From Kribbella voronezhensis (lineage in GTDB: Bacteria; Actinomycetota; Actinomycetes; Propionibacteriales; Kribbellaceae), in NCBI RefSeq assembly GCF_004365175.1, contig NZ_SOCE01000001.1:5091403-5155402 (forward strand): DNA of 64,000 bases, read 5' to 3'. Below the pieces are notes generated by a model, which had not been told where the DNA came from, searched no databases, and worked only from the letters and a program-made list of their open reading frames with translations. Position numbers and translations under genes: made by a program. This document shows, one piece after another, positions 1 to 10,120 of this stretch. Numbering within the stretch: position 1 is the stretch's first letter; each line of letters opens with the position of its first letter.

Positions 1-2114
<2,114 letters not shown>

Positions 2115-2157
2115 AAGGCGGTGGGTGCCGGCCGGGCGCTGGACTTACAGTGACGGG

Positions 2158-2634
2158 ATGAGCGTCACCCTTCGTCCCGCCGAAGCCGGCGATGTCGATG
2201 CCGTCGCCTCCATCTGGTACGCCGGATGGGGCGACGGCCATCTCGGCAACGTTCCCGACGAACTCGTCGCGGTCCGGACCGAGAAGTCCTTCTGGGACAG
2301 GGTTCCGGACCGGATCGCCGACACCACGGTCGCCGTCGCCGGCGGCGAGGTGGCCGGCTTCGTGATGGTGCTGGCCGATGAGGTCGAACAGGTGTATGTC
2401 TCCGGCAACCACCGTGGCTCCGGAGTCGCCGGCGCCCTGATCGCCGAAGCCGAACGCCAGGTCAAGGATGCCGGGTACGACGAAGCCTGGCTGGCCGTCG
2501 CCACCGGGAACGCCCGCGCTCGCCGCTTCTACGAGCGCAGCGGCTGGCACGACACCGGTGCCTTCGACTATCCGGCGAGCACCGAGACCGGCTCCATCCC
2601 GGTGCCCTGCCACCGGTACACGAAGAAGGTCTGA
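2158..2634 (+). CDS. GNAT-family N-acetyltransferase
   Basis: A 158-residue single-domain GNAT protein. It begins MSVTLRPAEAGDVDAV, the usual first strand and helix of the fold, and carries a V-S-G-N-H-R-G-S-G-V-A type acetyl-CoA loop (Q/RxxGxG/A-like) in the middle and the N..A..FYERSGW pattern near the end. I chose the ATG at 2158 because it starts exactly at the domain; a GTG at 2125 would add an unconserved tail. Its TGA shares the A with the ATG of the next gene, so it is probably translationally coupled to the LuxR-type regulator. The substrate cannot be read from the sequence. Confidence 0.88.
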   Translation: MSVTLRPAEAGDVDAVASIWYAGWGDGHLGNVPDELVAVRTEKSFWDRVPDRIADTTVAVAGGEVAGFVMVLADEVEQVYVSGNHRGSGVAGALIAEAERQVKDAGYDEAWLAVATGNARARRFYERSGWHDTGAFDYPASTETGSIPVPCHRYTKKV

Positions 2635-5147
2635 TGTTCCTGGAGCGCGAGCCTTTGGTGGCGTCGCTACGGGAGATCCGGCCCGGGGCGATGGTCTTCG
2701 TCGCGGGCGAGGCAGGGATCGGCAAGACCTCACTGGTCCGGGAGTTCTGCGCGACGCTGCCCACCGGGACGGTCGTGCGCTACGGCTTCTGCGATGCTCT
2801 CGGGACGCCACGGGCGCTCGGACCGTTGCACGACATCGCTCGCGCGAGCCCGAAGCTGGCCGGGTTGCTGACGGACGGCGCTGACCGGCACACCATCTTC
2901 ACTGCCTTCCTCGAGCTTCTCAGTGATCCGCAGACCGTAGTGGTGGTGGAAGACGCGCACTGGGCCGACGAAGCCACCCTCGATCTGCTGCTGTTCGTCG
3001 GCCGCCGGATCAGCGAGCTTCCCGCGCTGGTCGTCGTCACCTACCGCTCCGAGGAGGTAGGCCGGGATCACACACTCCGCCGCGTCCTCGGCGACCTGGC
3101 AACAGCACCATCCGTACGCCGGTTGCAGGTGCCCGCGTTGACCTCGGAAGCAGTCGCTGCGCTGGCAACGCCACTTGGTCGCGACGGTGACGAAGTCTTC
3201 GCGGTGACCGGAGGCAACCCGTTCTTCGTCACCGAGGTGCTCAGCGCGCCAGGCGACGATCTGCCCGCAACCGTGCGGGACGCAGTACTGGCTCGGGCCG
3301 CACGGTTGGGTCCGGCGGCTCGGGCGGTGCTCGACGTGGTGTCCCTGGTTCCTGATCGGGCCGAGGTCGCGCTGGTTGACGCGGTCGGGCTGGAGGAGTG
3401 CATCCAGGCTGGAATGCTTCTGCTGGAAGGGCGATCCGTGCGGTTCCGGCACGAACTGGCGCGGCGAGCGGTGGAGTCCGACGTACCGGCTGTTCGGGTG
3501 CCGGTGCTGCACGGGCAGATTCTCGACTACCTGGCCGAGGCCGACGAGATCGACCCGGCGCGGTTGTCGTACCACGCAGAGGTGGCCGGGGACCGTGCTG
3601 CTGTGCTGGAACACGCGCCGGTCGCCGCCCGACGAGCGGCCGAGCTCGGGGCGCATCGGCAGGCCGCGGCGCACTATGCCAGGGCAGTCCGGCACGCAGA
3701 CAATGCCCAGATCGCTGTCCAGGCAGAGCTTTGGGAACGTCACGGCGAATCGGCCGATGACAGTGGCGATCTTGCCGAGGGCATCCGATCCTCGCAGCGG
3801 GCCACCGAACTATGGCAACAGGTGGGCGAGGTGGAGCGACAAGGCGCAACGATGGCGCGCTGCTCCCACATGCTCTGGAAGACCGGGAGGAACGCGGAAG
3901 CGCATGCGCTGGCAAGGCAAGCGGTCGCTCTCCTGGCGGACCGGCCGCCAAGTCCCGCTCTTGCTCAGGCTCAGGCCGCGATGGCCAGGTTGTTGATGCT
4001 CGGTCGCGACATGCGCGGCGCGATCGTGCTCGGCACGACCGCGGTCGAGTACGCGCGGCAGTTCGGCGATCTCCGCACGCTCGGCCGGGCTCTCAACTCG
4101 GTGGGAAGTGCGCACTGGCTGATGGATCCCGTCCGAGCGGTCGAGTTGCTGGAGGCGAGCCTCGCAACCGCCGGTGAAGTAGGAGACGATGCCGGCGCGG
4201 CGCAGGCGATGATGAATCTCGGCTCCGGCGCGGGCGAGATCCGGCGGTACGCGTTGGCCGATCGCTGGTTGGCCGAGGCGGCCTCGTGGTGTGCCGCGCG
4301 GGACCTGGACTCCTCGTTGAGCTACGCGCTGGCCTGGCAGTCCCGGTCCAGGTTCGAACAGGGGCAGTGGTCCGAGGCCACTGCTCTGGCCGGCCAGGTC
4401 GTCACGAAGTATCCGCAGCACGTTCCTTCGCAGATCGTGGTCAACACCGTGCTCGGGAGGCTCCGCGCCCGTCGTGGTGATCCAGATCCGGAGGGCCCGC
4501 TGTCGCGGGCTTGGGAGCTGGCCGTGCGGACAGGTGACTTGCAGCGTCTCTGGCCGGCCGCTGCCGCTCGTGCCGAACATGCTTGGCTACAAGGCCGGAT
4601 CGACGCTGTGGAAGGCCTGGTGGCCGAGACCTACGAGCATTCGCTGGAGCTGGAGCACCCGTGGGCGGTCGGTGAGCTCGGCTCGTGGCTGCGCACAGCG
4701 GGCGTGACAGTCGAGCTGCCGGGGTATGTCGCCGAGCCGTACAAGACAGGGGACGGCTGGCGTGAGCTCGGCTGCACGTACGAAGCCGCGCTGGCATTGA
4801 CGGAGAAGGCCGACCCCGAGCAGCAGATCGCGGGGCTTCAGGAGTTGCAGCAGTTGGGTGCGTGGCCTGCTGCCGAGCTGGTGGCTCGCCGGTTGCGACA
4901 GAGCGGCGTACAAGGGTTGCCGCGTCGGCCGCGGGGGAGCAGCCGGGAGAATCCTGCCAATCTCACCGCGCGAGAGACCGAGGTACTGGCCTTGCTGGCC
5001 GAGGACCTGACGAATGCGGAGATCGGTCAACGGCTGCACATCTCGCCGAAGACGGTCGATCATCACGTGTCGTCGATTCTCGGCAAACTCGGCGTGGCCA
5101 CCCGGCAGGAGGCCGCCCGAAGATGGGGAGCCGACGGCCGAAGATAG
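2634..5147 (+). CDS. Large ATP-binding LuxR-family regulator (LAL/MalT type)
   Basis: An 837-residue cytoplasmic transcription regulator. The N-terminal AAA/STAND ATPase has Walker A GEAGIGKT (residues 25-32) and a Walker B-like VVVVEDAHWAD around residue 105. The middle is alpha-helical and TPR-like, rich in Ala and Leu, which in this family senses ligands or partners. The last 65 residues are a LuxR helix-turn-helix (LTARETEVLALLAEDLTNAE, then KTVDHHVSSILGKLGV). The start codon overlaps the stop of the acetyltransferase by one base. The target genes are unknown. The end of the gene contains a 21-bp tandem duplication (5117-5154) in which the second copy supplies the stop codon. Confidence 0.92.
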   Translation: MFLEREPLVASLREIRPGAMVFVAGEAGIGKTSLVREFCATLPTGTVVRYGFCDALGTPRALGPLHDIARASPKLAGLLTDGADRHTIFTAFLELLSDPQTVVVVEDAHWADEATLDLLLFVGRRISELPALVVVTYRSEEVGRDHTLRRVLGDLATAPSVRRLQVPALTSEAVAALATPLGRDGDEVFAVTGGNPFFVTEVLSAPGDDLPATVRDAVLARAARLGPAARAVLDVVSLVPDRAEVALVDAVGLEECIQAGMLLLEGRSVRFRHELARRAVESDVPAVRVPVLHGQILDYLAEADEIDPARLSYHAEVAGDRAAVLEHAPVAARRAAELGAHRQAAAHYARAVRHADNAQIAVQAELWERHGESADDSGDLAEGIRSSQRATELWQQVGEVERQGATMARCSHMLWKTGRNAEAHALARQAVALLADRPPSPALAQAQAAMARLLMLGRDMRGAIVLGTTAVEYARQFGDLRTLGRALNSVGSAHWLMDPVRAVELLEASLATAGEVGDDAGAAQAMMNLGSGAGEIRRYALADRWLAEAASWCAARDLDSSLSYALAWQSRSRFEQGQWSEATALAGQVVTKYPQHVPSQIVVNTVLGRLRARRGDPDPEGPLSRAWELAVRTGDLQRLWPAAAARAEHAWLQGRIDAVEGLVAETYEHSLELEHPWAVGELGSWLRTAGVTVELPGYVAEPYKTGDGWRELGCTYEAALALTEKADPEQQIAGLQELQQLGAWPAAELVARRLRQSGVQGLPRRPRGSSRENPANLTARETEVLALLAEDLTNAEIGQRLHISPKTVDHHVSSILGKLGVATRQEAARRWGADGRR

Positions 5148-5240
5148 GGAGCCGTTCCCCATGGTTGCGCGGCCGCGGTTCGGCAGAGTCGGGGACAGAA
5201 GGCGACGGACGCCTTCGCTCGATGAAAGGAACGACCCGCA

Positions 5241-5513
5241 ATGACTCGCTATCTGGTCGAACGCAACTTCGCCGAGGGGCTGGAGATCCCGACCGACGAC
5301 CGCGGCGCCAAGGCGTGCCTGAACGTCGTCGACGGCAACGCGCAGCACGGCGTCACCTGGGTGCACTCCTACGTCTCGCCGGACCACTCGACGACGTACT
5401 GCGTCTACGACGGCCCGAACCCGGAGGCGATCCGGCAGGCCGCCGAGACCAACGGTCTCCCGGTCACCAAGATCACCGAGGTCCGGGTCCTCGACCCGTA
5501 CTTCTACCACTGA
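5241..5513 (+). CDS. DUF4242 protein, SCO4226-like
   Basis: A 90-residue single-domain protein of the ferredoxin-like DUF4242 family. The Streptomyces coelicolor member SCO4226 is a nickel-binding protein, so metal binding is possible here by family. Visible features are the N-terminal RYLVERNF strand, a central VTWVHSYVSPD with a His, and DGPNPEAIRQAAETNGLP followed by KITEVRVLDPYFY. A good ribosome binding site (GAAAGGA) sits 7 bases before the ATG. It is 93 bases downstream of the LuxR gene, on the same strand, and may be co-transcribed. No signal peptide. Confidence 0.82.
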   Translation: MTRYLVERNFAEGLEIPTDDRGAKACLNVVDGNAQHGVTWVHSYVSPDHSTTYCVYDGPNPEAIRQAAETNGLPVTKITEVRVLDPYFYH

Positions 5514-5569
5514 TCGAACAGCCCGGCCGGGCGGCCGAGGGGGTTCTGCCCGGTCGGTGGTGACGAGGC

Positions 5570-5679
5570 GGGGGAATCCTCCGCTGTCGGCCCCATGCTC
5601 TGCTCTGTCGCCGCGAAGCGGCGATGACGCGATGAGGTGTGGTGTCAGCGCTGGGTGACCGGCTGCGGAGGATTCCCCC
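5570..5679. other. Unexplained inverted-repeat element in the leader of the phosphatase gene
   Basis: A perfect 15-bp inverted repeat (gggggaatcctccgc at 5570-5584 and gcggaggattccccc at 5665-5679) encloses 80 bases that contain a second hairpin, tcgccgc/gcggcga with a GAA loop (5608-5624). The element lies in the 251-bp gap before the HAD phosphatase and ends 85 bases before its start. It could be a structured leader RNA, a terminator-like element or a small inserted repeat. I do not recognise a known riboswitch in it. Confidence 0.5.
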
Positions 5680-5764
5680 CGAGTTGGGACCGGCTTCATC
5701 AGGATCGCCCGGATGCGGGGTTAGTTTGCTTCTGCAAGCATCACCCGTCCTTGGAGAGGTCATC

Positions 5765-6616
5765 ATGTTCAACCGTTCCTGGCGCCGGCCGTCGCGCCGG
5801 CTGCTGCTCACCGGTGTCGCCGCCGTTGCCGCTGCCTCCGTCGTCGGCGGCGTCGCGTACTCGGCCGGCGTCGCCGCCCAGCAGCCGGCGATCCAGACGT
5901 CCACGCCGCGGTCCGAGCACCAGATCACCAACATCGACGTACTGCGGCAGCAGATCCGCAACTACTACGGTGACCCGCTCGGCACCGGCACCTTCGCGGC
6001 GGACAGCAACTACGCCAAGGAAGCCACCTCGGTCGCGGCCGCGGGCAAGCGCTGGTTGTCGGCGCACCACCACACCCGGGCCACCAAGGCGATCCTGCTC
6101 GACGTCGACGACACCTCGCTGGCCACCTGGAACTACGAGATCGCCAGCAACTGGGCGTTCAACCCGGTCACCAACGGCACCTTCGTCACCGAGCAGCGGT
6201 TCCCGGCCGTGCCGGGCATGGTCGACCTGGTGAAGACGGCCGAGCGCGAGGGCTACGCGATCTTCTTCCTGACCGGGCGTGGCGCCGCCCAGGAGCAGGC
6301 GACGCTGGGCAACCTCACCGCGGACGGGATCGGCGTCGACGCCGGCTACCCGAAGCCGACCACCCTGCGCGACGGCGAGGACGGCCTGTTCACCAAGCCG
6401 GCGCTCGCCGACTACCCGGCGTACCTGAAGACGGCCTGCGCGAGCGACCCGAACGGCGCCTGCACGACGATCCACTACAAGTCGGCCACCCGCGCGCACA
6501 TCGAGTCGCTCGGTTACGACATCGTCGCCAACTTCGGCGACCAGTACAGCGACCTCAAGGGCGGTTTCGCCGACCGCACCTTCAAGCTCCCGAACCCGAA
6601 CTACTACCTGCCCTGA
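5765..6616 (+). CDS. Secreted HAD-superfamily acid phosphatase
   Basis: A 283-residue protein of the HAD acid phosphatase group (class B or plant-like). Residues 1-38 form a signal peptide: a basic start (FNRSWRRPSRR), a hydrophobic stretch LLLTGVAAVAAASVVGG and a small-residue region. HAD motif I is visible as ILLDVDDTSLATW, in which the first Asp is the expected nucleophile; motif II is FFLTGRG, and the end has NFGDQYSDLKGG, the acidic motif IV. The ATG at 5765 is preceded by GGAGAGG. It probably removes phosphate from organic phosphates outside the cell. A strong hairpin follows the gene. Confidence 0.9.
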   Translation: MFNRSWRRPSRRLLLTGVAAVAAASVVGGVAYSAGVAAQQPAIQTSTPRSEHQITNIDVLRQQIRNYYGDPLGTGTFAADSNYAKEATSVAAAGKRWLSAHHHTRATKAILLDVDDTSLATWNYEIASNWAFNPVTNGTFVTEQRFPAVPGMVDLVKTAEREGYAIFFLTGRGAAQEQATLGNLTADGIGVDAGYPKPTTLRDGEDGLFTKPALADYPAYLKTACASDPNGACTTIHYKSATRAHIESLGYDIVANFGDQYSDLKGGFADRTFKLPNPNYYLP

Positions 6617-6624
6617 TCGACCGC

Positions 6625-6661
6625 CGGTACGCCGGGAGCGCGACCTGCTCCCGGCGTACCG
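6625..6661. terminator. Bidirectional hairpin terminator
   Basis: A perfect 15-bp stem (cggtacgccgggagc / gctcccggcgtaccg) with a 7-base loop lies in the gap between the convergent phosphatase and TetR genes. No U-tract follows, as is usual for actinomycete terminators. Confidence 0.75.
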
Positions 6662-6668
6662 CGGTGGG

Positions 6669-7331
6669 TCAGCGCGGCAGCAGGCCGGTCAGCAGAGCGT
6701 TGAGACTCTGCGTCATGGCCGGTTCGAACTCGATCCGCAGCGCGGCCAGCGACGGGTCGGCCTCGAACGCGGCGAGGATCGCTGGACCCGCGCACGCGTG
6801 ACTCCAGATCGCGCCGGCCAGCAATGCCGCAGTACTGATGAACTGTCCGGCACCCTCCACACCGAGCTCCGGCAGAACGCCGACGACCACCTCGATCATC
6901 CGCTGGTACTGCGCGACTGTGGCGCGCTTGAACGCCAAGGCCATCTCGGTCGAGATGTTGTGCTCCAGTACTGCGGCCTGCGAGCTGATCAAGTCGCAGA
7001 ACACCGGCCGCGCCTCGAGAGTCCGTACGACGGCCGCCGTCACCTGATGCCCCCGGTCCACGGCCGGTGTCGCCGGATCCACTGTGCTCAGTGCGTCCGC
7101 GAGATCCTGCACCCACGCCTGGGTTTCGGTGTTCACCAGCTCGAGCAGGACGGCTTCGCGGGACTCGAAGTAGTTCAGCACGTTCGACTTCGCCAGTCCG
7201 ACCCGGCGGCTCAGCTCGTTCAGGCTGAGCTGGGCGACCGGCATCTCGGTCAGCATCGCTTCGGCGGTGGCCAGGATCGTCCCTCGCCGTACCGCGCGCT
7301 GCTCCTCGCTCCGGGCCCGCTGAAACGTCAT
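6669..7331 (-). CDS. TetR-family repressor
   Basis: A 220-residue TetR regulator. The N-terminal three-helix DNA-binding domain is clear (RRGTILATAEAML, SLNELSRRVGLAKSNVLNYF), followed by an all-helical ligand domain. It faces the SDR oxidoreductase gene across a 98-bp gap that holds three copies of AGACC-N3-GGTCT, so it very likely represses both genes and is released by the SDR substrate or a related compound. The ATG at 7331 lies 6 bases after a TAAGAT -10 box, which suggests a leaderless transcript. Confidence 0.93.
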   Translation of the reverse strand: MTFQRARSEEQRAVRRGTILATAEAMLTEMPVAQLSLNELSRRVGLAKSNVLNYFESREAVLLELVNTETQAWVQDLADALSTVDPATPAVDRGHQVTAAVVRTLEARPVFCDLISSQAAVLEHNISTEMALAFKRATVAQYQRMIEVVVGVLPELGVEGAGQFISTAALLAGAIWSHACAGPAILAAFEADPSLAALRIEFEPAMTQSLNALLTGLLPR

Positions 7332-7337
7332 ACCGCC

Positions 7338-7410
7338 ATCTTACAGACCGATGGTCTCTTGCCATCAGACCAGCGGTCTGATAGTTTCAGCCATAACAGA
7401 CCGGCAGTCT
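7338..7410. promoter_or_regulatory. Divergent promoters with three TetR-type operators
   Basis: Three AGACC-N3-GGTCT sites are present: O1 at 7345-7357 (agaccgatggtct), O2 at 7365-7381 (perfect 17-bp palindrome tcagaccagcggtctga) and O3 at 7398-7410 (one mismatch). Their centres are 22 and 31 bp apart, two and three helical turns. O2 exactly fills the 17-bp spacer between TTGCCA (7359-7364) and TAGTTT (7382-7387) of the SDR promoter. O1 lies just upstream of a TAAGAT -10 for tetR on the minus strand (7343-7338). Confidence 0.8.
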
Positions 7411-7429
7411 TTTACCCGAGGAGCAGCTC

Positions 7430-8365
7430 ATGTACGTCGTCCCCGACCAGACCGGCAAGCTCGCCGTCGTCACCGGCGCGAACAGTGGCACCGGCAAGGA
7501 GACGGCCAAGCGTCTCGCCGCGGCCGGCGCCAGGGTGGTGCTGGCCGTCCGGACCGTCGCGAAGGGCGAGGCCGCTCGCGACGAGATCCTCGCCGCGCAC
7601 CCGGACGCCGCTCTCGAAGTCCGCCGGATCGACCTCGCCGACCTCGCGTCGGTCGAGGAGTTCGCCGCCGGCCTGGTCGCGGACGGCACTCCGCTCGACC
7701 TGCTCGTCAACAACGCCGGCGTGATGACCCCGCCGAGCCGGATGACGACCAAGGACGGTTTCGAGCTGCAGTTCGGCAGCAACTTCCTCGGCCCGTTCGC
7801 GCTGACGTTGCGGCTGCTGCCGCTCCTGCTCGCCGCGCCGGCGCCCCGGGTGGCCACGATGAGCAGCGGCGCGGCGAACGTCGGCCGGATCCGGTTCGAC
7901 GACCTGCAGTGGGAGCGCACCCGCTACCGGGCGATCGGCACCTACGCCCAGTCCAAGCTCGCAGACCTCATGTTCAGCCACCAGCTCGCGGCGATCGCGG
8001 CCGAGCGCGGCTGGAATCTGCTCAGCGTGGCCGCTCATCCCGGCTACACCCGCACCAACCTCCAGACAGCGGGTGCGAGCCTCGGCCGCGACAAGCTGCC
8101 CTGGTACCACTCGTTCCTCGAGCGCCACAACCCGCTCCCGTCGCAGGACGTCGAGGTCGGTGCCGAGCCGCTGCTGTTCGCCGCCACCAGCCCGGACATC
8201 CCAGCCGGTGCGTACTACGGACCGAACGGCCTCTTCGGCCTCGTCGGCCCGACGAAGAAGGTGAAGGCCCCGAGCCGCTCCCTCGATGTCCAGGCCAACG
8301 CGCGACTGTGGCTCGAAGCCGAACGCCTCACCGGCGTCAAGCTGCCGGCCTCGACGGCTGTCTAG
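7430..8365 (+). CDS. Short-chain dehydrogenase/reductase (SDR)
   Basis: A 311-residue NAD(P)-dependent oxidoreductase. The cofactor motif TGANSGTG is at residues 15-22, NNAG near residue 100, and the catalytic Tyr172 and Lys176 lie in YAQSK. Length and the C-terminal region (HPGYTRTNLQ, then GPNGLFGL) fit the retinol-dehydrogenase/WWOX-like oxidoreductase group. The ATG at 7430 has GAGGAGC upstream. It is divergent from a TetR gene whose predicted operator sits between its -35 and -10 boxes, so expression is probably inducible. The substrate is unknown. Confidence 0.92.
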   Translation: MYVVPDQTGKLAVVTGANSGTGKETAKRLAAAGARVVLAVRTVAKGEAARDEILAAHPDAALEVRRIDLADLASVEEFAAGLVADGTPLDLLVNNAGVMTPPSRMTTKDGFELQFGSNFLGPFALTLRLLPLLLAAPAPRVATMSSGAANVGRIRFDDLQWERTRYRAIGTYAQSKLADLMFSHQLAAIAAERGWNLLSVAAHPGYTRTNLQTAGASLGRDKLPWYHSFLERHNPLPSQDVEVGAEPLLFAATSPDIPAGAYYGPNGLFGLVGPTKKVKAPSRSLDVQANARLWLEAERLTGVKLPASTAV

Positions 8366-8394
8366 CCGGAACGACCCGGCTCTATGCTGCCGGA

Positions 8395-9162
8395 GTGGAC
8401 GTCTGGGCGAGCGGGGAGATCTACGAGTCGTACGTCGGGCGCTGGAGCCGTCAGGTGGCGAAGGAGTTCGTGAGCTGGCTGGATCAACCGGCAGGTTTGC
8501 GCTGGCTGGATGTCGGCTGCGGCACCGGAGCACTGACCAGCACCATCCTCAGTACTGCGAACCCGTCGGCCGTCGTCGGCGTGGATCTGTCGGCCGGCTT
8601 CATCGACTACGCCAGGCTGACGGTGCAGGACGAGCGAGCGACGTTCGAGGTCCGCGGTGCCGATGATCTGCCCGACGGGCCGTTCGACGTCGTCGTCGCG
8701 GGGATCATGCTCAACTTCGTGCCGGACCGGATCGGCGCGCTGCGCCGGATGCGCGAGATCGGCCGGACCGTGGGCACCTACCTGTGGGACTACGCGGACC
8801 GGATGGAGTTGATGAAGTACTTCTGGGATGCGGCGCTCGACCTGCGACCGCAGGACAGTGAGCACGACGAGGGTGCCCGCTTCCCGTTCTGCAATCGCGA
8901 GGGCCTGCAAGGGCTGTTCACCGAGGCCGGCTTCGCCGCGGTGGAGACGCGCGCCATCGTCGTACCGACTGTCTTCTCGTCGTTCGAGGAGTATTGGAAA
9001 CCCTTCCTCGGCGGGCAGGGCGTCGCGCCGGCGTATCTGCTGTCGCTGGAGCAGGATGCGCAGGACGCGTTGCGAGACGAGGTGCAGCGACGGCTGCCTG
9101 TCGAAGAGGACGGCTCGATCCACCTGGTGGCCAGGGCCTGGGTCGCGCGCGCTACGAGCTGA
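8395..9162 (+). CDS. Class I SAM-dependent methyltransferase
   Basis: A 255-residue methyltransferase. Motif I is WLDVGCGTGAL (about residues 37-47), followed by VVGVDLS and the post-motif region FDVVVAGIMLNFVPD. I chose the GTG at 8395 (VDVWASGEIYESYVGRW): the same frame is open much further upstream, but that part overlaps the SDR gene. The 3' end overlaps the convergent acetyltransferase by 11 bp. The methyl acceptor cannot be inferred. Confidence 0.88.
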   Translation: MDVWASGEIYESYVGRWSRQVAKEFVSWLDQPAGLRWLDVGCGTGALTSTILSTANPSAVVGVDLSAGFIDYARLTVQDERATFEVRGADDLPDGPFDVVVAGIMLNFVPDRIGALRRMREIGRTVGTYLWDYADRMELMKYFWDAALDLRPQDSEHDEGARFPFCNREGLQGLFTEAGFAAVETRAIVVPTVFSSFEEYWKPFLGGQGVAPAYLLSLEQDAQDALRDEVQRRLPVEEDGSIHLVARAWVARATS

Positions 9163-9682
9163 TCCAGTCGGAGCGGAGGAGGCCGAAGAACTGGTCGTCC
9201 GTCCATTCGCCTTTGAACCACGTGTTGGCGAGTCGCAGGCCTTCGTCGCGGAAGCCCACTCGCCTCAGCAGCGCGGCCGAGGCGACGTTGCGAGCGTCGC
9301 ACTCGGCGGACACGCGATGCAGCTTCCGCTCGACGAAGAGGTGGTCGAGCAACCCGCGGACGGCTTCGGTGGCGTAACCGTGGCCCTGGTACCGCGGTGC
9401 AAGGGTGAAACCGAGGTCGGCCTGCATCAGGTTCTCGTGCAGGTTCAGCCCGATGTCGCCGATCAGCACGCCGTCGAGGTCGACCGCGTACTGGAACCAG
9501 CCGGGCACCAGCGGGTCCCCGGCAGCAAATCCCCGCACCGAGGCGGTCGCCTCCTCGATGCTGACCGGCGCCTCCCAGGACTGGTAGCGCGCGACCTCCG
9601 GCACCGACCGGTACGCCGCGAAAGCGGCCGCGTCGTCGGCGCGGAACCGTCGCACGGTCAGGCGTTCGGTGGACAGGAACAT
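9152..9682 (-). CDS. RimJ/RimL-like GNAT acetyltransferase
   Basis: A 176-residue GNAT protein starting MFLSTERLTVRRFRADDAAA, the typical start of RimJ/RimL-type enzymes. It has GDIGLNLH, the long F-T-L-A-P-R-Y-Q-G-H-G-Y-A acetyl-CoA loop, and V-S-A-E-C-D-A-R-N-V-A-S, with RRVGF near the end. Members modify protein N-termini or small molecules such as antibiotics; nothing here decides which. It is convergent with the methyltransferase and shares 11 bp with it. Confidence 0.9.
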   Translation of the reverse strand: MFLSTERLTVRRFRADDAAAFAAYRSVPEVARYQSWEAPVSIEEATASVRGFAAGDPLVPGWFQYAVDLDGVLIGDIGLNLHENLMQADLGFTLAPRYQGHGYATEAVRGLLDHLFVERKLHRVSAECDARNVASAALLRRVGFRDEGLRLANTWFKGEWTDDQFFGLLRSDWISS

Positions 9683-9767
9683 GCGGCCATCATGTCAAAG
9701 TCGCGCGGTCGGTTCCGTACTTCTTTCGAGGGGTCGCGACGGGCGGCCGAAGGTAAGGAGTGGGCCG

Positions 9768-10118
9768 GTGAAGTACCTGTTGATCCTGCAGGCCGATGTC
9801 GAAGTCCTGGACGAGTTGACCGAGGCGGATCGGGCGTCGGTCCGGACCGGACATGAGGAGTTCCGCCGCATCACCGAGGAGGCGGGCGAGCTGATCGGTC
9901 GCGAAGCGCTCGCCGATCCGTCCACCAGCACGGTCGTGTGCCGGGGCGGGATCCGCTCGGGTCCGTTCCAGGGCACGTCGATCGGCGGCTACTACCTCGT
10001 CGACGTCGAGTCGAAGGCCCGCGCGATCGAACTCGCGGACCTCCTCCCCGACACCAGGATCGACGGCCTGGCCGTCGAAGTCCGGCCGGTCATGTTGTCG
10101 GCCGGCGCCGATTACTGA
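9768..10118 (+). CDS. YCII-domain (YciI-like) protein
   Basis: A 116-residue protein with the YCII fold, a dimeric ferredoxin-like barrel. It begins KYLLILQAD, then has ADRASVRTGHEEFRR, GGIRSGPFQGT and GGYYLVDVESKARAIELA, the family signature around a conserved His and Asp. I chose GTG 9768, which has AAGGAG about 7 bases upstream. Related actinobacterial proteins often accompany ECF sigma factors, but none is adjacent here. Catalytic role unknown. Confidence 0.85.
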   Translation: MKYLLILQADVEVLDELTEADRASVRTGHEEFRRITEEAGELIGREALADPSTSTVVCRGGIRSGPFQGTSIGGYYLVDVESKARAIELADLLPDTRIDGLAVEVRPVMLSAGADY

Positions 10119-10120
10119 CC

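Noticed and set aside
5514..5764. Cobalamin or ydaO-type riboswitch before the phosphatase gene
   Set aside because: The conserved core sequences of those classes are not present; only the inverted repeats are supported.
7351..8394. Long open stretch in frame with the methyltransferase gene, upstream of it
   Set aside because: It overlaps the well-supported SDR gene, and its Arg-rich translation has no recognisable motif. The methyltransferase fold begins only after 8395.
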